From Pseudofabraea citricarpa (Eukaryota; Ascomycota; Leotiomycetes; Helotiales; Dermateaceae): a stretch of 64,000 bases of DNA. The translations under genes were made by a program, and so were the position numbers. The notes under the pieces were generated by a model that was not told where the DNA came from, ran no database searches, and worked only from the letters and a program-made list of their open reading frames with translations. Below, one piece after another: positions 34,099-46,973 of this stretch. The stretch lies in assembly GCA_029641185.1 (NCBI GenBank), contig JAPWGK010000029.1, positions 408,285-472,284 on the forward strand, written 5' to 3'. Within the stretch, counting starts at the first letter, position 1, and every line of letters begins with the position of its first letter.

Positions 34099-37000
34099 AT
34101 TATAAGCTTAGCTTATAATTAAAGCTTCCTAAAATTATATTTAAATTATAAAAAAGCTAAAAAATAATTATTCTTAAGTTTAAAATCTATTATTATTATT
34201 ATAACCTTTAAAATAAACTAGTAAGAAGCTAAGAAGATCTTTTTAAAAGATTATAACTTATAGCTTAATTAGTTCCTTTAATTCTACTATTAAGCTTATA
34301 TAAAATATATTTAAGAGCTTATAAACCTAGATACTATAAATATAAAAAGCGTAAATATTAACTTTCTTATATAAGTATTAACTATTAATAAGCTTATTAA
34401 TAAGAGAATAATACTTAATTAATAATTATACTTAGATTAAGTAATAATTAATAAGCTTTTTAGACTAAAACCTAGCTTATTATAAGATATTATAATTATA
34501 TATAATAATATATAATATAAGTTTAATACTTAACTAAGGATTTATATTATAAAATAAGCGAGTTAATTATATAATACGACCGAATATTATACTTTTAAGT
34601 AATAGATTAAATAAATAATTTCTCTCTTAATTTTAACTTTAATTAATATAATAATTAGAGAAGAAAAAAACCTAAGCTTATAAATAATTATTTAATTACT
34701 AAAGTTATAACTTATATTTACTAATAATAATATATTAATTATTATCTACTAAAAGTATAATATTATATTTAAATAAATAAAAAAAGATAATATAAATCTT
34801 ATATAATAATATTAGGAATAACTTAGAGTATTCTAATAAGCTTAGGTATATAATATACTAGAAGTATAAAGCTCGCTTATAATTAAGAAGTTTCTTATAA
34901 TAATATTTATAAAAATAACTCTAAAATAAGAAAAACTTTAATTAATAAAATATATTAGAATAAATAAGCTTAGACTCCTAAGTAAAATACTCGAATAATA
35001 TAAAAATTAATTTTTCGCTTTAGTATATAAAAATTTAGTCTAATTTATAACTAAGAAGATAATAATCTTTATTATTCTTAGAGGAAGATTAAATAATACT
35101 AGAAACTAATATATTAGCTCGATTTAATAAAAGTAAAAGTAATTATATTTTTACTAAGATAAAAGAGATAAAAAATATTTCTAGAAACTTTTAATATATT
35201 TATTTCTTAAGTATACTCTTATAAGAAGCTTAGGAAAAAATCTTAGAAATCTTTTTTCTAAAGAAAAATATTATATAATTTAAGATTATTTATAAAATAA
35301 AAATTAAGGTTTAGTATATAATAAGCTTACTAAGAAAAATTAAAAAACCTTAAATTTTAGGGATTTATCCTAAAAGAAAAAGAAATTTTCTAGAAGTTTT
35401 ACTAATAAATACTTAGGGCTTATAAATATAATAATCTTAGACTTAAAGCTTATAATCTAATAACTAGATATAAGTATTTATATAATTATAGATTTTTTAA
35501 GTTATTTATTATCTAATAATATACTTATTAATAATTATAAAGTTATTTACTTAATAAATAATAAGAAACTTTTAGTTTTAAGTTTATTAGTTAAAATAAA
35601 TCTAAATAATATAATAAATATAAGAATTTTACGTTTATTAATCTTATTTTATAATACTAGGATTATAAAAAAAATATTAGATAAAAAAAATAAAAAAAAA
35701 ATAATAAATTTAATATTTTATAATATTAGAATAATTAAGAGGTTTAATATTAATATAATATTAAAGATTTTTCTTAAGAAGATTAAAATCTAATACTAAA
35801 AATTTAATAGCTTATTAAGATATAAGAGTAAAAAGAAGAATATATATATTAAGAAATTAAAACTTTTATTTAATATTATATTCTTAGAATATAAGTTATT
35901 TTCTTTTTACTTAAAATTCCTTATAAATATTCCTTTAAGTATTATTAGGATTCTTATATTTTTTATAATTAAATAAAAGATAAAACTAAGACTTAAGAAC
36001 TAAGAGAAATTCTTATATCTAAGGTTAAATTCTAAATAACTTTAATATAATAAAATAAAATATCTTAGCTTAATAACTCTAAGTATATTTATTAGATTAA
36101 TTTATAATATAAAAATAAGTAAAATAAAATAAATAAAATATAAATATTATTTTATAACTTATATTAGCTAAAGAATATTAAAGTAATTATTAGAAAGAAA
36201 ATCGCTTTATTTTTTCTAGAGAATTAATTAAAACTTATTTAATTTTAAATATAAGTATAATAAATCCTCTTAGTTACTTATAATTAAAGATAAATATAAT
36301 AAGAAGCTTTTTAGCTTTATATTAAGATAAAAGACTTATAAGAAGATATATTACTCTCTTAAGAGCTTTAAAAGCTAGATAAAAACTTAGTATAAGCTTT
36401 TAATTTATAAAATTAAATAAGATAATAATATATTTATAATTATAATTAAAGATATTACTTATTATTAGTATTAGATAAAAGAAATAAGTATTAATATTAA
36501 GCTTTTTTTAATATATATATATAAGATAAATAATAAAATAAAATAAGCTAGATAAAAAGTAATTATAAGATTTATAAAAATAAGAAAAAATATAAATCTT
36601 CTAATAAACTTATAACTAGAAATTATATTTATAAGAATCTTCTTATATAATATTAGCTTATTTTAAGCTAATAATATAAAAACCCTAAATAAAATATTCG
36701 ATTCTTAGTTTTACTTATACTTTTAATAATATAATCCTAAGTAAATTATTAACTTAATAATAAATCTTTAACCCGATTAAAATAAGATTTATATATATAA
36801 TTATTAGATATACTTATTAATTAAAGAATAAAAAGCTAAAAGCTTAGTAAAAGCTTTTAAAACTAGATTATAAGTTTATATTAGATATTTAATAAAATAT
36901 ATTATATCTAATATCTATAAAATATAAGTTCTTATACTTAATAAAATTATTATTACTAGAAATATTAGATTTAATAAAGATATTAGGTATAATCTAAATA

Positions 37001-37989
37001 AAAAATAAGAGGAAAATTAATTATTTATAATTACTAGAATAATAATAAATACGATTAAAATTAAAAAACCTAAGATTTAAGATATTAGATTAATACTTAG
37101 TAATTTAATTAAATAAAAAAATATAAGCCTTATAATTAAGTAAAATAAAAAGCTTATTAAAAGAAATAATAATACTTTTATTAATCTAAAGGATAATATC
37201 TTAGTCTCTTAAGAGATTAAGTTTTAAGTAAAAACTAAAAAGCTAATATAAGAAGTTATATTAGTATTTTTAATAATTATAAAATAATAGAAAAATAATT
37301 TACTTAATTAACTTTTAAGACTTTTATCTTCTAATAATATTCTTAAACCTAAAAATATATTAGTTTTAGGGAGTAAGAATAATAATAAAATAATAAGAAT
37401 TAACTTAAATAATTTATTATTAAGAAGAATAATATCTTAGATAATTATATAATAAAAGGAATTATATAACTAAGTAATAAGTTAATAAGAGTCTTTTTAG
37501 AGAGAACCTAAAAGAAAAGCCTTAGCTTAGTTCTTAGAACTAAAGTATAAATATAAGTATAAGAAATTTAATTTAATAATATAATCTAATAAAAGACTCT
37601 AAGATAAAGATTATAAGAGCTCTAAGGGAAATAAAAGAAATATAATATATTCTTTTATAAAAATAAGAGATAAATAACTTAAAAAAATAATAAGTTAAGC
37701 TAGATATTAATATATTAATATACTTAATAACTTCTATTATATTTATTAGCCTAATTAATTAATAGGATAAGATAAAAATTATTTTAAAATAATATATATA
37801 ATAATTATTATAATACTATAAATAAAAGTCTTAAGAGTAAGTATATAAATAAGTAATCTCTTAAGTAAACTCCTAAGCGTTTATTAAAATAATATATTAA
37901 AAGTATTAAAATATTAGAAAGATCTAATAAATTATTTACTTAATATTTATTTTAGAGATAATATAAAACTAAAACTCTAAAACTTAAAA

Positions 37990-39450
37990 GATAAAAACTA
38001 TTAGTAAGTAATTAAAATCTTAGAAGTAAAAACTAAATTAATTCCTCTAAAGTAAGTATTTATATATAAACTAAACTTATCTAGAATAATAACCTAATAT
38101 TAATTATAAATTATAATTTAGAGTAATTTATAAGATAATAAATCGATTATATTAACTTATATAATTACTCTTATATTATAATTATTTTAAGTAATAATAA
38201 TAATTATAATATACTTTAACCTTAAGTCTAAATAATTTAATATAATTAATATATTTATTAATATCTTAAAAGGAGAAAGCGAAACCTTAGTTACTTACTT
38301 ATTACCTAATAGATTTAAAATACTAGGAATATATATAAAAATCGATCGAATATTATATAACTTAAGAGACTCTCTTACTTTATAATTTTATAAATTCTTA
38401 GTTACTTTAAAGAAGCTAAATCTAATTATATATAAAAAAAACTTATATATTTATATAAGCTTAAGATCTAAAGTCTTAGTTATATTTTATATTAATAATA
38501 TATAAGTATTATATTATAAGAGTAATAAAACTAAAGCCTAAGAGATTATTTATAAACTTAATAAAATATATAAGCTTAAAAATCTTAGAGATATAAAATA
38601 ATTTCTAAAAGTATATATTATTAGAAATTAAGCTTAGAAAAAGATATAATTAGTTTATAATATATATATTAAAAAGATTATTATTAGATTTAATTTAATA
38701 AATAAGAAATACTTAAGTATTTTATTACTAATAATAAAGTTTATAAAAAATATAAGATAAGCCTCTAAAGCTTAAGTTAAGGAATATTAAGAAAAAATAA
38801 GCTTAATATTATATATTATAATTATAATTAAATTAAATATAACTTTTATAACTTTCTAGTTTTTTTACTTTTTAACTAATCTAAGTATAAAATATCTTAT
38901 AATTATAAATTAGATAATTAAGTATTTTTTTAGAATATACTTTCTAATAATATAATTTAATTATAAGCTTAGTAAAATCTAGATATTAATCGTATTAAAT
39001 ATATCTTTTATAAATAATATAAAAACGTAATACTTTTTATATAATTATATAATCTTTTTATTTAGTAGTTTAATTACTTAAAAAATAATATATTAACTAA
39101 ATATATTTATATTAATTATAAAAGCTAAACTTTAGAGTATTAAGTTTATAATAAAAGAAACTATAGCTTTTTAAAGGCTTTTTAAAAAATTAAGTCTAAA
39201 GATTAAGAAACTATAAATAATCTTTTATAATAATTAATAAACGATTTATTTAATTATTAAAGAAAATATAAGAATTATAACTAAGCTAAGATATATAAAT
39301 ATTTAAAATATATAATTATACTAAGAGTATAATAAAAGTACTTTTAAAGTATCTTATATTCTTATAAATAATATATTAGCTAATAATCTTATAAAAAATC
39401 TCTCTTAATATAAGTTTAAATATTTTCGAGTTTTACTTAATATATAAGAT
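37990..39450 (+). pseudogene. Copia reverse transcriptase and RNase H remnant
   Basis: Reading the plus strand, the order of motifs is a VFIYKLNLS-like start (about 38,045), an LLYNLRDSLTL motif (about 38,350), FYINN at about 38,488 in place of the catalytic YVDD, a NPSIKYL segment (about 38,875), a Gly/Ala-to-Ser-rich RNase H stretch (about 39,040) and a DNQQTIYLI/LRYINI segment (about 39,225-39,300). Stop codons replace Gln and Trp at many places, so no enzyme can be made. Confidence 0.75.
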
Positions 39451-41391
39451 ACTTATAATAAGATAAAAAAGTAATTATAAAAAATAAAAGAGTTTTTACT
39501 TTTATTTATATTTTTATTTATAAATTTCTTTTATTTAAGTAAAATACTTTAAAGTAAAATAATAATTATTAAAATTATAATAAAAAGCGTTCTTAAGTAA
39601 TACTTATAAGTTATTAAGCTTATACTTATATAAATAATTAAATAAATATAAACTAAGCTTTTAACTAAGTAAAATATTAATTATATTATTAGCTATTTTT
39701 ATAAGACGAGTTTTCTTTTTATCTTACTTATTAGGATTAATAAACTTAGAGTTATACTTATAATTATAAATTCTTTTAACTTATTCTAACTTATTATAAT
39801 TAGTATTTAATTCTAAAACCTAATAAATAATTAAGTAATATTTCTCTAGATTCTAAGAGTAATAAATTAATAGAATTTTTACTTAGGGAAATATAAGAAT
39901 ATATCTTAGAAGAAAAAAAAGCTTTTTCTTAAAAAATAATAATAAAGCGCTTAATAAAAAATAAAACTAAATTAAAAATTAAAATATAAATATATTTAAA
40001 TAAATATAATAAGTAATACTTATTTTTATTAATAGTCTTAAAATAATAATTATTACTTTTATTACTTAAAATACTTTTTAAGTAACTAAGATAAGAAATT
40101 AAGTATTTATTCTTAGAAACCTAAAAGGTTTTCCTAAGAGACTTTATATTAAGTTTCTTAATATTAAGCTTCTAGTATCTAAAAGGCTAATTAGGATTCT
40201 TCTTTTAATAAATATAATATTTATAAAAGTAATATTCGCGTTTAATAATATATTAATTAAAAATATTATTATTATTTTTATTATTATTAGATAAATTATT
40301 TAACTAAAAGAAAATAATATTATTTAGACTTTTAAGAAGCTTAAGAGTATTACTCTTATAAGTATAAATAAATATAAGTTAGTTTATACGATCGTACTTA
40401 TTATATAAAATAATTAGATAATAATTAATAATAATATAAGTATTAGATAAAAATACTTATAAGAAAAAAATAAATCTTTTAAAGTAAAAAGCTTTTTATA
40501 ATTAAAATTATTAGTCTTATTAGTAAGTTACTTAAACTTATTCTTAAGAGCTAAAAAGTCGTACTAGAATTTCTTATATATAATAAGCGTATACTTAGAA
40601 TAAGAATTACTAATTATAAACTAATAAAAGCTATCTTAAGTTAATTAAAATCTTTAGGATATTATACTAAAGCGAGAATATTTATTAGAAGTAAATTAAA
40701 TAAAAGAAAAAAATATAAAAGAATAAATTATATAAAAAATAAAAGATATATTAGTTAGCTTAATATTAATAATAAAAAGCTTTATAATAAGTTATATAAG
40801 CTTATTAGTAAATAAATCTTTAGCTTAAGAAAAATCGTAAATATTTATAGCTTATAAAATAATAAATAACTAATATAAAATATAAAAGATTATTTATATA
40901 TTAAGAAAAGAAAAAGAAAAGAAATAAATCTTATAAAAGTTTCTTTTATTTTATATACTTTTAATAAGTTTTTTATTTTTATCTTATAAGTAATATAAGA
41001 TATCTTTAATTTATTTATTAAAAAAAGCGAATAATAAGAAGAAAAAGAAAAAAAATAAAAGAAATACTTAAGCTTAATAATATTATAATTAAGATTAAGA
41101 TTAAAGTTATAAGAAAGAAAAAAAAAGAAATTATAAAATAAAGATTTTATAAGTAAGATCTTTAATTTATAAAATAATAATTAGGTTACTCCTAATATTA
41201 GTCGAATTAAAAGAACTAAAGATAATATAAGAAAATCTTTAATTTATAAATTTAATCTAATAATTCGATTAATAAATAATTATATATAATATAATTACTT
41301 AGCTTATATTATTTATTTATTTAGGGATAATATATTAATCTTATACTCCTAGAAAATAATACGCGTACTAAGTATAATAAATTATAAGATA
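39450..41391 (+). other. Extra 1.9-kb segment between Copia RNase H end and 3' LTR
   Basis: Ordinary Copia elements end shortly after RNase H. Here about 1.94 kb of A-rich, RIP-mutated sequence follows, with GAAAAGAAAAAG-type stretches. I could not translate it into any family. It may be an additional open frame carried by the element, a long non-coding tail or another inserted repeat. Confidence 0.5.
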
Positions 41392-41588
41392 TATTATAGA
41401 ATCTAAGATTAAGTAATTTATTATATAAGAAATTAAGATAACTAAGATAATTTACTTAGTAATAAGTATTAATCTTATATAAATATACTTTTTCTTATAA
41501 TCTCTTATTTCTCTTAATTAGATAATATAAATTATATTTTTTATATTTTCTTAATTACTTAAATTAATTTTACTTTTATTATATAATA
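41392..41588 (+). repeat. Copia 3' LTR (197 bp)
   Basis: Matches the 5' LTR end to end at identical length, with scattered C/T and G/A differences. Followed by the TTATA target duplicate. Confidence 0.88.
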
Positions 41589-43399
41589 TTATATTTAATT
41601 AATCTTAGTATTTTCTTAGTCGAAATTTATTCTTAGTTTATATTTTTTATTTATAAAAAATAATATAACTTTTATACTTATAAATTAATATTCGTTTCTT
41701 ATAAATTTTATTATTAGTAAGATTTAACTTTAGTTATCTTATAAGTAATTAATATAAGCTTTTAGATAATATTTTATTTTTACGTTTATTCTTTTTATTT
41801 AATTATTTATCTCTAAGTATATTATTATAAATAATTAAATATTAATTCCTAATATCTTATAAAGTTTTTTTTATATTTTACTTATAAATTAAGAACTTTT
41901 ATTAAAGATATAAGTTATAAGTAATATATAATATTTTTATATATTTTTTAGAAATAACTTAGTAGTTTCTTTTATATTTATTCTTTTATTTTTATATTTA
42001 TAAAAAATATAATATCTTTCCTTTAATAATTTATAGATTATAATTAAGATAATATTAAATCTATTACTTTTTAGAAGTTTAGTTATAAAGTTTATAGATA
42101 TATAACTCTAAGATTTATCTAATATTAATAATAATTCTAGGTATTCTTAGTAAATAATATTATTTAGTTTAGATTTTTTATAAATATAATAGTTTCTAAT
42201 ATATTAATTAAAATCTTTATTTATATTCTTTTAGATATAATTATCTTATAAAAGAATTAATATTTTTTCTTAGCTAAAATATTTAATTATAAGTTTTTCG
42301 TATATTTTCTAAATTAATTTTATTTTATAAGCTTCTAGAATCTAAATTCGATTCTTATAAAATAAGATATTATTTTAATCCTTATAATATAACTTAGGAA
42401 TATCTTTTATTAATTTATTATCTTTTAAAGTCTTAAGAGTTTCTTAATAAAACTAATTACTTTTTTATTTTTTTTAGATATACTTAGGAATTATTTATTT
42501 TACTTTTATAGCTTAGATATATAAATTAAATATTTTTAAAGCTTTTTTTTTATTAATTCTACTTTTAAGAAGAATAATTTATATTTATTTTTATTATTAA
42601 TTATTTAATTTATCTTATAGTTTATCTTAAGATCTTTTAGTTAAGATATTTACTTTCTTATTTTATTTTCCTAGTTTATAAATAATTTAGAAGTTAAATT
42701 CTAATAAGAATTTTATTTATCTAGTTTATTTTCTTATTAGCTTTTTAGTAATTATAAAATATTCTAAAGTCTTATAATCTAAAAGTATTTATACTAGTAA
42801 GTTTATTCCTTAAAGTTTAAGTTTTTATTTCTTAAAATATTTAATTATTACTAAGAGTTTCTTATTATAGATTTTATAATTATACTTAGTTAATAAAAGT
42901 CTTCTAGGAAAAAATACTATAAAATATAAAAGTTTATTTTTTTTATATTAAGATAATACTCTTATATTAATATAATTAAATAAATTATATTTTATAATAT
43001 ATTATTTATTTTAGTTAAAATATATAAGTATTAATATTAAGGTAATTATCTTTTTTAGCTTTTTAAAAGTATTCTAGTATTTATTATTTTAATTAAAGCC
43101 TTTTATTTTCTCTTTTTTTTTACTTAGGTTATTAATTAAAAAGAATATCTTAGAGTAATTTTTAATAAATCTTTTATAAAAGTTTATAAATCTAATAAAA
43201 TTTTATATATCTTTTAGGTTCTTAGGTATTTCTTATTCTTATATATTTTTAATTTTATTAGAATTTATTCTAATTTCTTTTATATTAATAATTAATCCTA
43301 AGAATTTAATTTTATTTTAATAAAAGATATATTTCTTAATATTTACTTAAAGTTTTACTTCTTATAATTTAATTAAGATTTTTCTAATATATTTTATAT

Positions 43400-43830
43400 A
43401 TTTTTCTTTAATTTTATTAGTATAAATATAAATATTATTAATATAAGATAAGATAAAATTATTAGAATATTTCTAGAATATTTTATTTATAAAATTCTAA
43501 AATATTAAAAGTTTATTAGTTAATCTAAACGGAAATATTTTATATTTATAAGAGTTTTATCTAATATAAAAAATAATAAGCTTTTTATTTTCTTTAGTTT
43601 AGAATCTAATTTTATTAAAAGTATATTAGATATTTAGCTTTAATAAAAACTTAATTTTTCTTATTTTTATTAAAGTTTTATTTATTAAAGGTAAAAGATA
43701 TTTATTTTTTTTTATAATTATATTTAGCTTTTTATAATTTATATAAAATCTTAATTTACCTTTTAGCTTTTTTATAAAAAGAATTAATAATAAGTAAGAT
43801 ATTTTACTTATATTAATAAAACCTTTTAAT
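43400..43830 (-). pseudogene. Gypsy reverse transcriptase remnant, left array outer unit
   Basis: Minus-strand remnant aligned with the copies at 49.4-49.8, 56.1-56.5 and 62.1-62.5 kb. The Y-x-DD-type segment is near 43,421-43,465 and the LRFYxxYRKLN-type segment near 43,730-43,760. Interrupted by stops at former Gln and Trp codons. Confidence 0.75.
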
Positions 43831-46626
43831 AATTATTCTTTAATATAAGCTTTAATAAATTTAAGTTTCTCTTAAGATATCTTATATAAAAGAATATATC
43901 TAAGATTTATTTCTCTTATAAGTTTAATATAATAATCGTAACTCTTATATAATAATAATTAGTTTATAATCTTTTTTAAGAATATTTTAATTAAGTCTTA
44001 TAATTCTTTTAGGAGATATTTCTTAATATTAATTTCTCTTTTAGTATTTTTTTATTATTATTTAATAATATTTTTTAAAGAGATAATAAATATTATTATT
44101 TCTTTTTATCTTATTTTTCTTTTAAATCTAAGAGTATTAATATATAAAAGTTTTTATTTTAATAAGTTTAATTTTTCTTATTTTATCTTTTATTTTATTT
44201 TTTTAATTTTCTATATAATCTTTTCTTTTATATATCTAGATTTTAACTTTTTTTTATATTTATTTTTTTTTTCTTTAGAGTTTTTAGGGATTTTTTTTTT
44301 AATTAATTATTTTAAGTTTTTAAAGATTTCTAAAAAGGTTAAAGATATATTAGAGAATTCTTTTATTTTATCTCTTTTTAAGATCTTAGTAATTTTAATT
44401 ATCTTTTTATAAATATATAAATTTTCTTTTTTATTTATATAAAAAAAAGTTAAACTTAATATTTAAATTTTTAGTAGTTCTTTTAGGTTTTTTATATTAA
44501 ATATAATTTTATTTTTTATTATATCTAATAATATATTTTATAAAAATATTTAGGCTTTCCTAAGTATAATATTATATCTTTTAAGTTTTATAATCTAAAA
44601 GAAACTTAATAATTCTTATTTTTAATTAACTTTAAAGTTAACTAGGATTTTATATTTAATAAAAGGTATTTATTTATTATTAAATCTAATAAAAGGTTTT
44701 AGATATTATAATTTTATTAGTTTAATTTATTTAATTTAAGATATTTATTATATAAAAGATTTATCTATAAAATTTTTACTAAGGTATTTAATATTAATTA
44801 ATATAAAAGAAAGTATTTTTATTTTTCTTATCTTATATTATAATATAAAAGAGATATTATTTTTTAATTCTAAAGATAATCTAATAATATTAATTTTTAA
44901 AAGAATCTTTTTTTTTATATCTTAAGATATAATTTCCTTTAAAACTTCTTATTTTCTAATTTAATAATCTTTTTTAAGGATTTTATTATAATAATCTTAA
45001 TAGCTTTTTTATATAAATAATTCTTAGCTTTATATTTTTACTTATAATAATAAAAGTAAGCTTTTTCTTTTAATAATTTTTATTTCTCTTTCTTAGAAAG
45101 TTTTAGTTTAGTTATCTTAAAAGTAAAATTAATTAATTTTTTTTTATTAATAAGTTTACCTAAAATAAAAGATCTCTTAGAAATATTTATTATAAATTAA
45201 GCTAATTTCTTTTAAATTCTTTTATTTCCTTAAACTTTTTAATTTACTTTCTTATATCTTATAATTATACTCTTATAATTAGATTTATCTAAGAATATAA
45301 CTTTAAAATCCTAAAGTTTTTTATTTACTTTTATATTAAGTTTATCTAGTTTAGATTATTTATTTTATCTAAGTTTTCTTATAAGTTTATTAAATTTAAT
45401 AAAAAAAGTTAAGAAAAAATTATTATTTTAATAAAATTTCTTAACTTTTAAGAAAATAATTCTTTTTTTATCTAGATTATTATAAATAAGTTTAAGTTTA
45501 TATAAGATCTTATTTATAATATTAAATTTATTTAAAGAAAATTATTATAATCTAGTTTAAATATAATTAATTATATTTTTAGATATTTTATTACTTATAT
45601 AACTAATATAATTAATTTCGCTTATAAAATAATCTTAGTTAATCTTAAGCTTATTTTTAATCGTATACTTTTAGTCTTTAAATTTCTTATAAGTTCCTAA
45701 AAAAAAGAAAAATAAATCTAAGAGCTTATTATTCTTATATAATTAGTTTTTATTTTTTTTATATATTTTCCTAAGTATTTAAGATTATATTTTAATTTCT
45801 TATTAGTTAAATAATTTATTTTTTATTCTTTAAATATTTTCTAAATATATTAAATATTATAAGTATTTATACTTATTATTTTATTTAACTAATTATTTCT
45901 ATTAATTAGTTAATATTCTCTTATTTTAACTTTATAATCTATTATTTTCTTACTATTAATTACTTAATTAAATTACTTATAATATTATAAATTTCTTATA
46001 TAAGCTAGTTTTTATTTTTATCTAATAAACTTATATTTTTTATAAAATTTATTAAGTAATTAAAAGAAGCGTTTATATTCTTTTTATTTTATTAAGATAA
46101 TTTCTTTTTATACTTTTAATTTCCTAAAGCTTTTTTATAATTTTATTTTCTTTTATTATAAGTATTAAAAGTTAAAGATATATATATTCTAAGATAATAT
46201 ATTTAATTTTTCTAGATTATTTAATTATTCTTATAATTACTTTTATAAGTTTTTTTTCTAATCTTAATTAATATAAAAGTAAATATCTTATTATTTAATT
46301 TTTTTTTCTTATTATATTTCTTAATTATAAGTTAAAGGTTTATTTATACTTCTAAGTATTAAAGGTTTTAGTTCTAGGATTCGTATTCTAGTATCTTAAA
46401 TATAATTTTTATTTATTCTTTTATTATAACTAGTAAGTATCTAGTATAATAATATATTATTATACGTATTCTAGGTTCTAGGGGTTTTAGTTTATTATAT
46501 ATTATTATAACTTTTAATAAATATAAGAATCTAGATTTTTATATAATAAAATATAAAAATTTTATAAGTTTATATATATTTTTATTATTCTTATTAGGAT
46601 AAAAGTAAAAGATAATACTTAGATAA

Positions 46627-46973
46627 TATTATAATATATAAAATATAAAGTAAATAAGAGATTAATATAACTAATTAATAATAAAAGATCTAAGTATAAA
46701 GAGAGAAAAAGAAAAGAAAAAAAAAATAATATAAGAAACTAATTATAAGTAATTCTTTTTATTATACTAGTATTTATTCTCTAAGTATTTTTTATTATAT
46801 ATATTCTTAGGTAAATAAATATATAAGATAAATTATATATAATTTATCTTACTTAGTAAATTTCTAATTATATAATTCGAGTTAATAAATTATAATATAA
46901 AATAAATAAAATATATAAGAGAAATAAATATATAATATATATCTTAAGTAACTTATATAAAAACTATAATATT
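46627..46973 (-). repeat. Gypsy LTR copy B (347 bp), shared by two units
   Basis: Same ends as copy A. Only one LTR separates the two internal regions, so it serves as the 3' LTR of the inner unit and the 5' LTR of the outer unit. A direct insertion of two independent elements would leave two. Confidence 0.87.

Larger units (their letters stand above)
33902..41588 (+). mobile_element. Nested Ty1/Copia LTR retrotransposon, 7,687 bp, RIP-degraded
   Basis: Bounded by two direct 197-bp repeats (33902-34098 and 41392-41588) that differ almost only by transitions. Flanking 5-mers TTACG (33897-33901) and TTATA (41589-41593) are a target duplication after C-to-T and G-to-A change. Coding remnants are on the plus strand in Copia order. 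At about 38.03-38.50 kb reverse transcriptase shows LRDSLTL, FLVTLKKLNLI and FYINN (YVDD-type) motifs; RLLTFLLTNPSIKYL-like sequence follows near 38.85 kb. RNase H and its end, including the ADGLTKALP-type segment, finish near 39.45 kb. It interrupts one Gypsy unit, so it inserted after that unit. About 1.9 kb between the RNase H end and the 3' LTR is unexplained. Confidence 0.85.
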
